Shown: in pieces, positions 35,401 through 46,440 of the stretch
Numbering within the stretch: position 1 is the first letter of the stretch
Layout: the number at the start of each line of letters is the position of its first letter
Origin: Ophiura sarsii
Lineage: Eukaryota; Echinodermata; Ophiuroidea; Amphilepidida; Ophiuridae
DNA: 64,000 nt
Assembly: GCA_035610835.1 (NCBI GenBank)
Contig: CM069452.1
Span: 12,247,753-12,311,752 of the forward strand
Reading direction: 5' to 3'
The notes under the pieces: model-generated
The model's input: the letters and a program-made list of their open reading frames with translations, nothing else
The model's database searches: none
What the model was told of the DNA's origin: nothing
Position numbers and translations under genes: made by a program

Positions 35401-38400
35401 GAGCAAATTCCATGACTTTTACAGCCTCAATTGGTACCTATATGGAATGACTCTATTGAAACATTTTTGGCAATTAACACATTATATTATTACTAATCCA
35501 GTCAATAATTTAAACCTAACACAAGAGGTTTAAACTATATAAATTACTTGCTTAGGGTCAGACGCGTACGCAGGATTTTGTGAAGGGATGTTTTAGAAAT
35601 ATTTATATAATTATTTCACTATCCATGCCTGCGAGAAGCGCTGGCCGGACGCGAATTTATTAACCGTAAACAACATTTGGCCAAACACTGCATACGTATT
35701 ATCAGTCTCATCATGTATAGGCCTACTATACGCTTTATTCCGTCACGGTATCAAATGTGGTAATACAATTATTAATATCCGGGGGGGGGGGGGGGGGGGG
35801 GGGGGAGTTTGAGGGAGGTATCCCCCCCCCCCCCCCCCCCTTGACGGCAGAAGTTTTTTGAAATTCACGGTTGAAAAGAACGCATTTCCTTGCATATTTT
35901 TGAACACTTATTGCAGGTTTATTCTTAGTTCAACGTTGCAATTCTCACCAAATCTTAATACTTTTGATTGAGTTCAACCCTAAAACATCATTTTCAGTAA
36001 CTTAATCCGCAGGCATTAGTTTTACCTGCAATCTCATTAGTTCAATGTGTGTCACATGACACAGGTTATTCTCCCTTTTAAGTTTAACAGACAGATAGAA
36101 AAAAGCATCGACGCCTAAATGATCTTTTCAATTTAGTTTCCTTTTAGTGTGTCTATTTTTTTCTCTTTATCCTGTCTTTTCCCTTTCTATTCTCTTATTT
36201 TTCTTTTCACCCGCTTGGAGGTGTTTAATACGTGGTTAAACAAGCTTCTACTCCATTTATACGCACGCGAACATTTTTCCGTTTGTGTACTTTTGACCAT
36301 CATAATTCCATGATTCCTCTTGTCAAATGAACCGACAGTGTTAATCTCAACCGACATACAGTCAATATTGGAGGGGCGATCCCCCCACCCCCCCTTCCCT
36401 CAGGGGGTCAATCCACATTCAAATATGACGAGAAAATTTGCTATTCAAAATTATGCTATGGGAAATGCATTGATTTGAACAGTTGAATCGCAAATGTCAG
36501 TGATAGTCTCTCTGATATATGGTTTTTGATATGGGATATACATATATTATCAAAAATAACACAAAAGTCAAGTCTTTTACTTTTCTACCAAAAAATGACA
36601 GACATGCATGTTATGGTCATTTTCTTGCTTGGCAAGTGCTTGAAATAGTTTATAACTGATTATATGGTCAAGAAATGAAAATTAGTTTGTAATATAGGAT
36701 AACAAATGCTATCATTATTATTTAAAATCAATACATTTGTCCTTCTGTTACTGTCCTTCCGTTATCGGTAACAGAAGGAAAGTAACATAAGGACACACTT
36801 TAATTAGTTGTAATTAATTAACGAAAACAGATTTTTGACCAGAAATAGTTTCATATCAGAGGCATATCATACCTTGCTTTGAAAATTAAGTTTCATTGAA
36901 TTCCTATTACAATTTTTCAAAATAAATTAACAATAGGCATATTTTTGGTAACGGAAGGACAATTTTTAAGACCAAAATATCAGAGGTCGCTGAAGCTTAA
37001 CAAATTGCGGAAATCAATGAAAAATGTGTTTATTTATTTCTGTGGGTCTATATTTTCATATACTTTGTAAGCAGACTGAATGTCATCATTAATGATGTTT
37101 AAGGTAGAGTTCTTTCTTTCCTCCATAAAACACATTTTTGGGACATAATTATGATTATTCTTAAATCTTCATATTTACACCCAAAACCACATCAAAATTA
37201 AATTCTGACTTTGAAAATGAAACATTTGAACTCTAAGCTTTCATTTGATACAAAATTTGTTGCGTGGAATTGCCCACATGTAGCTGCATATATTTAATCA
37301 GCAAAAAGAATCACAACATTTCATGATACCGCTATCCAGTTATGACTATTTTGGTAAAGTTACTGCATTTTTGAAACCAAACAAAATATTGAGTATCGAA
37401 CTCATTGATGCATGATATTTATGAACGTGTATGGAAAAATCAATATTTGAAATGGGTGGAGTACGTGAGGGGTACAAACAGTGAAAGCCGATTAGGGTTT
37501 AAAGGGTTAAACAAAAGCATCCAAACGTGATATCAATAAGGTTTAAAGAGTTAATACAAAGTCATAAACAACCCATGGAATATGCAACCTTTTTTATTCT
37601 TCAAGAAACAATCATGAATACGGAAAAAACCCGGGGGGGGGGGGGGGGCACTCAACTTTTTTGGGGGGTAGGGGTGTGCTGCACAGGGTCTCAAAAAGGG
37701 GGGCTATAGAACTGAACTGAGTGGATTTTATGATGAAAAATAGGGTCTTAGGAACTGATTTTTTCAAAAAAGTAGGTCTTGAGAACTGGCCTATAGTTCA
37801 ATTTTGATTAACAATAACGCAAATTTTTATTTATTTTTGGTTTTAGAACGCAACATTTTCGACGAATTGGGGTTTTGGAACCACAAATTTCGCGATTTTT
37901 GAATTTTCAATAAAATGGGGGGTCTTAAGAACTGATCCAGGCTCAAAATGGGGGTTATAAGAGCTAGCAGCAGAGGGTGGAAAAGGGGGTCTTCAGCGCG
38001 GCACATACCTATACCCTTTTCTAATGTCAGTGCCCCCCCCCCGGGAAAAACCATGCCGTCCACAGCCTAATTTAGGTCCCAGCCATGCATAAAGTCTTTG
38101 ATGAAACAAAGAGCATCATACAGTTTACATAAGGAAGCACTCTATCCAGCCATGTAATAGATGAATGCCTGCTGTGGGACCTAAAAGTACACTTCTTTGC
38201 CAGCAGCTTACCGAACATGTGTCGTTGTGCAAAGTGATATTAGCAGCATCGGGTATTTCTCCTGATCCATCTGGCTTAACAATCCACTGGACATCCTTTG
38301 CACACTGTAAATACATCAGTATACCACTCAATGTGCCGCATGCTACGGGATCACCTCCGTTAAATCCAACTACAATTTGTGAACCAGAAGCTGAAGGCAA

Positions 38401-41400
38401 GTAAACATAAATATAAACAAATTGTGATTATAATGAGGCATAGATTATTCATATCTATAAGGCCAAGGGGTAAAAATTGTTCCACAGGCCCACCAACCCT
38501 TTTATCTACTTTTGAGAGGTTTTTTCTTCTTTAATTATTAATTCAATTATTTTCAATTATGTTTTAAGTTGAATTTTAAAAATGTTCAAAATGTTGAACA
38601 TTGTTAAAAATTATGAACAAAAATTACAAAAATGGTAAAGACATTTTTTGAAGAAAAAAAAAAGCAAACAAAAAACAGACAAAAACACCGGACTTAAAGG
38701 CATATGACCCGATCACTTTTTGGGGGCTATGATTTTTTTTGGTATCAGAAGAATTCCCATATTTTTCTCATTATGTCTGTAAAATATTAGGGGCCAGAAA
38801 TGTTTCATTTGGAAATTATAGGCTAAAATGTGGTAAATTACTACTGCCAAAGGTGGTTAACCACCAGCCAGTCTGTGTACTACTCAATGGGCACATGTAT
38901 TTTGACCTTGCGCTTCTAAAAATAGAACCATTGGAGTTTATGCAACTCAAACTTTGGAATGCAACAAGTTTAAGGATGACCTTTCACTGTAAAATAGAAA
39001 ACATCAAGTTGAAAATCGGGTCATCTACCTTTAATTAACTCTATTGAGAGGTCCGTTGTTGCTGCCTAAGGTGACCACCCTGCTCTACCGGCAAACAGAC
39101 TCTCAGGTAGGGTCATTCGGTCGACACATTTTTGTTTTGTTTCTATACAACAATTTCTGGAATTGTTGGGGAATTTTCAAAAACAATTCAAAAAACTCAA
39201 ATGTTTTTAAAATTGTCCCAAAATGTTCCCAAACATTTTCTAAACAAAGAAATGGGGTGGTCAGGCCCGTAGAACAGTGCCCCCCCCCCCCCCCCCCCCC
39301 CCCCCTCTACACCATAGCATAGCAGGCTATTTTTCTTTATTGACAACACTTATAACTGGAGAAGGAAACCTATTCCTGCCATTTTCCATTGCAGTAATTT
39401 AATTGCTCTTACATGTACACGCTAATCTTCTTTGACTGTTGTACAGGGCAGTCTCTCTTCCAGAAATCATAATATTCCCCTATGGTTGGTTACTCTGCTC
39501 CGTTCATTCTCTCCCAAAAAATCAACCTTCAAAACCCCTCAATCTTCTAGAATACCCACATGTAAAGGGCCTTATTATTCTCCCGCAATTGGTGTCAAAG
39601 AATAGAGAACCCTGACATGAAAAGAAATCAACTTGTTCTGAAGACGAGATCAACCTATACTACTATATGTTGTTTAAGTTGAGTCGAGTATGTGATATGA
39701 AGCAAACATCTAAATTACTTAAATTTTGGTAAAGATTTGTTTTCATCTGCTTCGGAAAAACAAATGCCATTTATACTATTAATGCTCTTAAAAATGTAGG
39801 GAAATGTTACACATACACACAACCTTGTGTGCAATCCCCTAAATGTAAAATAAAACAGTCCATTATTGTTTTATTCCTTAGGCAAAAATAACTGTTGTGT
39901 TGCCCTCAGCGACCAACCCTAAAATCTCAAAAATTAGGGTTGCTATTTGTGTTTTTTTTAAGATTAAAATTTTACCCAAATTGACAAAATATTACCATTT
40001 TCTGGTTGAAATGAATAAGTTTGCTTGAATAAATTGTTCTTAAAATATTATCACACTACAAACATTAGTCATCTATACATTTACCAATGTTGTCTTGACA
40101 TGGACTATACGGTCTGTCATCTGTCAGTCATATTTGTCAGCAAAAAAGAAGAAGAAGATTTTTGGCACTTGAATACAACAAAACAATTTTTTGTTTGGCC
40201 TAATGATGATTAGTCTTTACAATAACGATATCCATTGTGATGGATTGTGTTTTGGCAAAACTAAATAGCTTAAAGGTAGATGACCCGATCGCATTCCGAT
40301 TTTCAACTTGAAGTTTTCTATTCTACATGAAAGGTCATCCTTAAAAAAGTCGTGTTCCAAAGTTTGAGTTGCATAGCTCTTATGGATCTTATTTTAGACG
40401 CACAAGATGCTGTGAACTGTACCCATTGAGTAGAACACAAACTATATCGGTGGTTACCACCATTCGCGGTAATTCGACGCTATTTCATCGATTTCTCCGT
40501 AATTATACCGATTTAGGCCGTCAAATTTCAGTATGATGATGAGAAAAATACGAGCTTTCATATGATATGAAAATCTCTGTATGTTTGAAATAATTCTGTG
40601 TTACGAAAATGTGATCGGGTCATCTACCTTTAATAAATGTCACTGTGAAAACCAAATAATTTCAACTTAAATATTTAACAGTAATCTTTGAATAAGCAGT
40701 GTTTTAATGTAGGTAATACTATATATAGAGAAGGTACTAACGAGAACAATGTTATTTCCAACATGACTTCTGAAAAATGTTCAACGGTGAAAATCAAAAG
40801 TAGAGGGTGCTTCACCCCAACTATAGGGTGGGTGAAATTACTGTTTGGCAAGTTACAAACCGTCTTCAGCAAATGAGCTCAATCCCCCAAGAGCTGTGTA
40901 ATTAGTCAGCGAGTCATTTTGTGATGCACCTATCTCTGGCTTTCCATCTGTAGTTGTTACTGGAAGAAATTGGCAAAATCTAAAGTAGAAGTCACATGGC
41001 TTGGAAGAGTCACCATAGGAGTCATAACATTTGCCTGGAACTTGGGTGTGCCAGTATGTAGCTCTGTTCAAGAGAAGCAAACAACAAATTTCATTTTAGT
41101 TGGTTTAATAAAAGTATATGTTTAACAAATGCTGACAATAATTCATGGTTAGACTATCTTTTGAATAGAGTGCAAAGCTATACGAATTCAAAGTATCAAC
41201 CTTCCGGAATAGATTGTTAATGTTACTCTGACTCTGAGTTTTTATGCCAGATAGGCAATCGTCAGACAACAGGATGGATGGTGGTAGTATGGTTGCGCTG
41301 CAAACTCGATGGATTTTATAATATTAAATCCATGTACCGTATACATTATACATAAATTTATAAAGTAATGTAAGGAAACTCAAATATTGGTGAGACGTCT

Positions 41401-43773
41401 TCAGATTTAGATTTGTATCAAACGTTATGGCCACCACCAACCCCAAGGCCATGGTAATGAAAGTCTTAGATTTGCGTCCACCGCCCGCATGGTCCAAAAC
41501 CTCCCGCATGAAAAACTCATTATTTGAGAAAAATTTCATTATTCGCGTAAAAACATAAAAATCCAGCGTTTCCTGCTTTGTGAGTCGTCAGTCAGCGAAA
41601 GAACGATGTTTTCAGCCACTTCGTTCAACGACATGCATAGCGCAGCGCTAGCGATGGGAAAGAAAACGAGAAAATGCGAGATTTTAATGAATCTAAAATG
41701 GCCGACCAGTGTAACGACACGGAAATAAAATACGATGAAAATTGGGACAAATTACACCATTTAATTAAATTTCAGAAGGAAAATAAGGGTTCAGAATGAA
41801 AAGTAAGATGGTATTTAAGTATAATTCATTGAAAGAAGTAACATAAACGTTATTTTGGTGATGGATTGGGATGGATAAAATGAAGATGTTTTCTGTGTTG
41901 GCAATACAGACGATGTATTGAGCGTTGTGTGACATCAGGGTTGTAGCCAGAGCATTTTGAGTGCCGGACTCAATATTTCGCTATTTGGGCTCAATATTTC
42001 GCTATTTGGTTACATAATTCTCGCGGCTCAGGGGCCGGGATGTTTTTAGGCTATTTTAAGGCACTTTGAGGGTTCCTGCCACATAATGTCTTGTTTTATG
42101 AGGCAGTTTAATGATTTTATCCACAAATTGTAAAAAAAAATAATAATAAAAAAAAATTAAAAAAAATTTGAGTGCTGGGCGGCCAGCCCAATTTCGGGCC
42201 CAGCGCCGGGCGGGCTAGCCCAGTCGCCCAGCGTAGCTACAACCCTGTGTGACATCGCTACATCCACCCGCCGGCGATGCTTACATATCTACCAACAGTC
42301 ACGTTCATGTAAATACACACCATAGAGAACCATGCTTGGATAAAATAATGAATAATGAATAATGAAAAACTGCCACATGTGATTTGAAATATGTCGGGAC
42401 ACAAATCTAAGTCTTTCATTACCATGGCCCAACTTTAAGATAGATTTATTATTGCAATGCATAAATTACTGTAAAAAAGGTAATTCTGTGCACATCAATC
42501 TGTTGCACAATCACAATGATGGCACTTAATGGTGACCAGTGTTGTAGTCGAGTCCGCCGTACCCGAGTCCGAGTCCTTACTTCTCAAGTCCGAGTCTTTA
42601 CTGTCAGAGTCGGAGACCAAGTCCTTCACGTCCGAGTCTGAGCCCCGAGTCCTCATGGGGACATGTATTTCAAGTTCTGATTAGGCCTAGTAAAAAAATA
42701 AACATGTTTCCCGTCCCCGCCCGCCTCCTTTTTGGCCGCCGCCTCCTATTTTTTACTATTTACTATTTCCGAAAATTCTGTAAAAAAAATAAAAATTAAA
42801 AAATTAAAAAAATTATTTTTTTAAATTTTTTTTTTTAGTGATTGATCCTTTGCCCATAGGAATGGTAGGTGTAATATAGAAATGCTGTATCATTTCATAG
42901 CATGTTCATGCCATACATGACACAGAATTATTGACATGGCTTCTCAAATAGTACCCTGGGGACCGATATACCTAACTTCACGTAGCAATTGCTTGCAATT
43001 AGGGGACCGACACATGTAGGCCTACATCCTTTCGATCAATGATGTTTTGTTCCTCATTCAACCTGAAAAATGACGAAAACATAAAGAAACAATGTGTACT
43101 TGGCTCTATATATTAGGTAAACCTTTTCATATTTGTATTCCTCTGGCAATTAGAGTGGAAAATCCTGTTTAGGAGTGTCTGCAACACAGTCAGTTGGTCA
43201 CTTTCGACTTGGCGGCCATCTTGAAAAAAATATCAAAAAATGGGAAAATAGTAAATAGTAAGACCCTCCCTCCTCCTTTTTTTAAAAAGTCCGGACGGGA
43301 AACATGTCATTTTTTTTACTATGCCTTACATGTCCTTAATCTTGCTATCTATAGCCTAATAGGCCAACATATCAGTGATGTCACTGTCAGCATGATGCAT
43401 ATTTTACCTTCGCATTCATCAACAAATGTTGATACCATTTTTATTTATAGGCTTAAGAATATAGTATAGTGAAGCATGAACGATCATGACGATAGTATAG
43501 CCACCATTTGGGTCTAAGCTTTAGCTACTACTAGCTTAGCTAGGCTATTTTTACAGGACCGAGCGATTGATTTCTGATTTGAAATTTAAAGTCCGTCCGG
43601 GGATAAAGTGTTGTTACTACACAGGTTGCGATAGTCAATTGGACTTACTCTTTCAAGACTTCTATGTCATATACATCAGAATTACAGGTGAAAGGCAATA
43701 GAGTTACTTGTCCAGATATTTTTACTATTTGAAGAAGCAAAACAATCAACAGGGACTCTACAGCAGCAGCCAT
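32326..43773 (-). CDS. MRH-domain type I membrane receptor (M6PR/Atg27-like), 6 exons
   Basis: Exons 43649-43773, 40861-41063, 38212-38390, 35177-35271, 33888-34010 and a terminal exon at 32326-32401 (or 32351-32405). All internal phases agree. The product is a sorting receptor-like protein of the endolysosomal route: signal peptide (MAAAVES then a Leu-rich core), a lumenal mannose-6-phosphate-receptor-homology domain with eight cysteines and four N-glycosylation sequons, one membrane span (SGGSILII onward) and a cytoplasmic tail with the family block ELIPNLEWWKALPDLL. Between the CG and QC cysteines there is no arginine, and YIITLRYDGAC has Arg where mannose-6-phosphate binders carry the key Glu, so sugar binding may be lost (inference). 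The gene could equally be called cation-dependent M6PR-like or Atg27-like. Introns hold many MITEs. Confidence 0.85.
32577..33234. mobile_element. MITE family C, ~658 bp, in MRH intron 5
   Basis: Left end ATGTGACCTGGCACCACAAA, right end reversed ATGTGACCTGGCACAACAAT, both followed by ATGAG. No coding content. Confidence 0.8.
33888..34010 (-). CDS. MRH receptor exon 5 (membrane span and tail)
   Basis: Acceptor TTTTGCTCTGTTACAG at 34011 keeps frame from exon 4 and reads IFFLFSCSVSCWRFCIKY, completing the membrane helix, then VSRCDWLELIPNLEWWKALP. The donor is GTAAGT at 33887. A second AG 15 bases downstream (TTCAG) is also in frame and would shorten the helix by five residues. Confidence 0.8.
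34148..34345. mobile_element. MITE family D, right half missing
   Basis: TA-AAGGTAGGTGATCCGATT start and the GGTGGTTAACCACCTTTGGC landmark are present. The copy stops at CTATAATGTCTAA and runs straight into the element fragment at 34346. Confidence 0.75.
34346..34750. mobile_element. Right half of TIR element T1
   Basis: Nearly the same as 45849-45872 joined to 47106-47475, ending TTTTTTGGGTCACCCTG-TA. It provides the uninterrupted version of the site that is broken by an insertion at 45873-47096. The left terminus is absent here. Confidence 0.8.
35177..35271 (-). CDS. MRH receptor exon 4
   Basis: Acceptor ACTTTCAG. Encodes YIITLRYDGACAQISPPNPY then QTISGGSILII, the end of the MRH fold and the start of the membrane span. 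The donor is GTAAGT, phase 2. Confidence 0.88.
35781..35841. repeat. G-run facing a C-run
   Basis: About 25 G, a short spacer (AGTTTGAGGGAGGTAT), then about 20 C, in MRH intron 3. It could form a G:C hairpin, and its length is likely unreliable in assembly. Confidence 0.85.
36735..36975. repeat. Inverted GTCCTTCNGTTAC repeats
   Basis: TGTCCTTCTGTTACTGTCCT faces GGTAACAGAAGG at once, and GGTAACGGAAGGAC again at 36954-36967. Probably the termini of a small MITE. Confidence 0.5.
37630..38045. mobile_element. G-rich-TIR element, ~416 bp
   Basis: Left end CCCGGGGGG...GGCACTCA, right end TCAGTGCCC...CCCCGGG. Flanks GAAAAAAC and GAAAAACC suggest an imperfect 8-bp target duplication. It lies in MRH intron 3, just upstream of exon 3 in plus coordinates. 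Terminal structure resembles 46441-47065. Confidence 0.6.
38212..38390 (-). CDS. MRH receptor exon 3
   Basis: Acceptor TTGCCTTCAG. Encodes SGSQIVVGFNGGDPVACG, ILMYLQC and sequons NIT and NDT, ending in TCS at a phase-0 donor GTAAGC. Confidence 0.9.
38697..39031. mobile_element. MITE family D copy (subtype with GGTTAACCACC)
   Basis: TA-AAGGCATATGACCCGATC ... CGGGTCATCTACCTT-TA, 335 bp, opposite in orientation to the 7542 copy. Open frames within are the element's, not genes. Confidence 0.8.
39283..39305. repeat. C homopolymer
   Basis: A run of more than 20 C in MRH intron 2, length uncertain. Confidence 0.8.
40273..40630. mobile_element. MITE family D, full copy
   Basis: TA-AAGGTAGATGACCCGATC ... 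GATCGGGTCATCTACCTT-TA, 358 bp. Nearly identical to 26225-26564. It ends only about 230 bases from exon 2 of the MRH gene. Confidence 0.88.
40861..41063 (-). CDS. MRH receptor exon 2
   Basis: Acceptor TTCTCTTGAACAG. Encodes ATYWHTQVPGKCYD, PCDFYFRFCQFLP and sequons NDS and NYT. It ends one base into a codon before GTTTGT, matching exon 3. Confidence 0.88.
41674..41799 (+). CDS. Small ORF inside MRH intron 1 (hypothetical)
   Basis: A 41-codon frame on the strand opposite to the host gene. From an internal ATG at 41698 it reads MADQCNDTEIKYDENWDK then LHHLIKFQKENK. Composition is protein-like (charged, amphipathic), unlike the surrounding low-complexity frames. A GTAAG donor follows shortly after the stop. 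No family is recognised. It lies between the inverted 34-bp arms 41443-41476 and 42397-42428, so it may belong to an unknown mobile element. Confidence 0.2.
   Translation: MRDFNESKMADQCNDTEIKYDENWDKLHHLIKFQKENKGSE
41936..42247. mobile_element. hAT-type MITE with perfect 8-bp TSD
   Basis: Ends CAGGGTTGTAGCCAG and reversed CAGGGTTGTAGCTAC. The target duplication TGTGACAT is exact at 41928-41935 and 42248-42255. Eight-base duplications with CAGGG-type ends are typical of hAT elements. 312 bp, no coding content. A second hAT-like left end (CAGTGTTGTAGTCGAGTC) is at 42540. Confidence 0.9.
43649..43773 (-). CDS. MRH receptor exon 1 (signal peptide)
   Basis: ATG at 43771-43773 encodes MAAAVESLLIVLLLQIVKIS, a classic signal peptide, then GQVTLLPFTCNSDVYDIEVL. 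The donor is GTAAGT after two bases of a codon, matching exon 2. Confidence 0.85.
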
Positions 43774-44246
43774 TTTCAGTATTTTCTTCAACGAGTCATG
43801 TGATTCGTCACATGATCTACTACATATTGACAGCCTGTAGGAATAAAAGTGCGAGCTAATTGGTTGGTGAGTTTGGCAAGGTCGACCAATCATATTGCAC
43901 GAACATTGAAAAGTTTTTTGAAAGGTGGGGTTTTTAATACGGAATGTAAGTTTGGCAATTCTATAACTTCTAAATCTAAGAGAATGTCATACACACACCC
44001 CACATTGGGCAAGTGGTCCAGCTAACTAGCTAAGCATTGCCCACCCCCAACCCAGTGGCGGCACCAGCCCCATATTTTTTTTTGGGGGGGGGGGGGCAAG
44101 ACTTTTTTTAGGGGGTATGAAAGCTATTTTACGCTTCAAAGGTCAAATTTGGTCTAAAACTAATTAATTTGGTACGAAAATGCACGCTGCGCGCAAAATT
44201 AATCTGTTTTAGGGCCTATGCTAAAATTGTCAACATTTGGTCTAAT

Positions 44247-45352
44247 CCCAGCAAACACAGAACGTTTCCGCAACGTTGCACCTAGGTTGCAGTTAGGTTG
44301 CGTCACTTAAAACGTTTTAACAACGTTTTTATAACGTTACGGTTTGGTTGTGATTTGGTTGTTCTAAGTTGGTCCGTTGAAACGTGAGCAAAACGTTCTC
44401 TGAACGTTAAAGTTTAGTTCTAGTTTGGTTGCACTTAGGTTGTGGTTAGATTGTCACTATAAACGTTCTTACAACGTTATTATGACGTTGCGGTTTGTTT
44501 GTTTTAGGTTGGTTCTTGGAAACGTGATTAAAACGTTCTCTGAACGTTGCATGTTGATCATCGGAAACGTTTACATAATGTTTTAACAACGTTGTAACAC
44601 TCAAATAGTTGGTTGTTTTAGTTTAATCCTTTAAACGTGAAAAAGATGTTCCCTGAACGTTGTAGTTTAAGTTCTAGTTTGGTTGCACTAAGGTTCTGGT
44701 TAGGTTGTCATTAAAAACGTTCTTACAGCGTTATTATAACGTTGCGGGTTGTTTGTTTTAAGTACCAAATCACACCCAAACCGCAACGTTATATATAACG
44801 TTGTAGAAACGTTTTAATGACAACCTAACCACAACCTAAGTACTACCAAACTAGAACTTAACTGCAACGTTCAGAGAACGTTTTGCTCACGTTTCAACGG
44901 ACCAACCTAAAACAACCAAATCACACCCAAACCGCAACGTTATAATAACGTTGTAGAAACGTTTTAATGACAACCTAACCACAACCTAAGTGCAACCAAA
45001 CTAGAACTTAACTGCAACGTTCAGAGAACGTTTTGCTCACGTTTCCATGGACCAACCTAAAACAACCAAATCACTCCCAAACCGCAACGTTATAATAACG
45101 TTGTAGAAACGTTTTAATGACAACCTAACCACAACCTAAGTGCAACCAAACTAGAACTTAACTGCAACGTTCAGAGAACTTTTTGCTCACGTTTCCATTG
45201 ACCAACCTAAAACAACCAAATCACACCCAAACCTTAACGTTATAATAACGTTGTAGAAACGTTTTAATGACAACCTAACCACAACCTAAGTGCAACCAAA
45301 CTAGAACTTAACGGCAACGTTCAGAGAACGTTTTGCTCACGTTTCCATGGAC
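44247..45352. mobile_element. Foldback element built of ~150-bp tandem repeats
   Basis: Starts CCCAGCAAACACAGAACGTT. The left arm (44262-44762) and right arm (44763-45352) are inverted copies, each made of tandem units of about 150 bp. The right arm has four units, seen as ACCGCAACGTTATAATAACG at 44931 and 45081 with equivalents at 44781 and 45231. Each unit holds several AACGTT words, GTTTTGCTCACGTTTC and CAACCTAACCACAACCTAAG. No coding. Inverted tandem-repeat arms are the hallmark of foldback (Galileo/FB-like) elements; the true right end may lie beyond the T1 insertion, near ACCTGGGCTG at 47695. Confidence 0.8.
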
Positions 45353-45872
45353 TAATTAAATAATGAATTACATTTTATTTAAAAAGGTTTATTACGAATC
45401 AAAATTTTAATACAATACAATTTGGCATTACAAATTTGATGTACTAATTTAGGCGTGTACAGGGTGACCCAAAAAATGTTAACACTCTGGGCACATAAAA
45501 TATCTTAAAAGGACAGGAACACACGGGTCTAATCTTGATGTATCGGCTTGGTCCAATTTGCATTAATTACAACTATGATTACGAACTTGTAAGAATGCTA
45601 AAAACATTATTGTGCAGTAATTCAAAAGTAACAATACCCATTGCAACATTTAATCATAAGTTAGAATGTATCGATTATTGAATATAATTGAATCTTTTCA
45701 TTCATTTATCCAACGATACAAGCAAGTTATAACAGGTGGTATTACCATTGACATTAATTGGATGGACCATTTTAACAAAGAGCATGAAATGTTTCAATTT
45801 CAAATTTTAAAGACTGCTTTACTGACAGCTACCCATTGCACATGGAAAAAGAGTATAGAACTTGAACTCATG

Positions 45873-46110
45873 TGATAATTGAATATAACAATTTCAGTGG
45901 TTAGTACAAAACATGTAGACAGTTTACGCGAAATGACTTGACTAGCATAAGACCGTAGCTTAACTCTATTACATTTGAATAATAAATGGTCGATATAATC
46001 CATTACGTTGCATGTGTGACAAATATTATTATTATCTACTTTACCCATCTTACATAAAAGTACTTTGGTGGGATAAATGTTGTGAAGGATTTGAGATCAA
46101 CCTCGCTTCA
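45873..46110 (-). pseudogene. LINE zf-RVT fragment
   Basis: Remnant of the C-terminal zinc-binding domain of a Tx1/L1-like non-LTR polymerase; see motif CHTCN...HLLFKC. The frame starts and ends without proper signals, so it is dead mobile-element sequence. Confidence 0.7.
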
Positions 46111-46440
46111 TCGGTGCACTGTGGAGTGGCGAGCCAAATGTTGGTCCAACTGAAAAAGTAATTGGGGAACCTCAATGACCAGAAGTTTGTACAAAGAGGA
46201 TCAAGGAGGAACATACAAATTGTTAATCATGGCTTTTCTAAAACTTTTTTTTGGGTTTTTTTGTACAAGTATCAATAGAGACTGAATTAAAATAAACATC
46301 TTCTCCGTTGTTGCCAGGAGTCGTGGCATTGTCATCAGGAGTCTGTGCTAATTTCCAATCGATGGGGAGCGCACGCATTGCAGAGCATTGCGGAGAGCGT
46401 AATACTGTAAAATTACGGCACCCTTATCATTTAGACGATT

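Noticed and set aside
45666..45875. Plus-strand frame ending in THCTWKKSIELELM
   Set aside because: It lies in the non-coding T1 element and is shared with 34346 only over 25 bases; no domain recognised.
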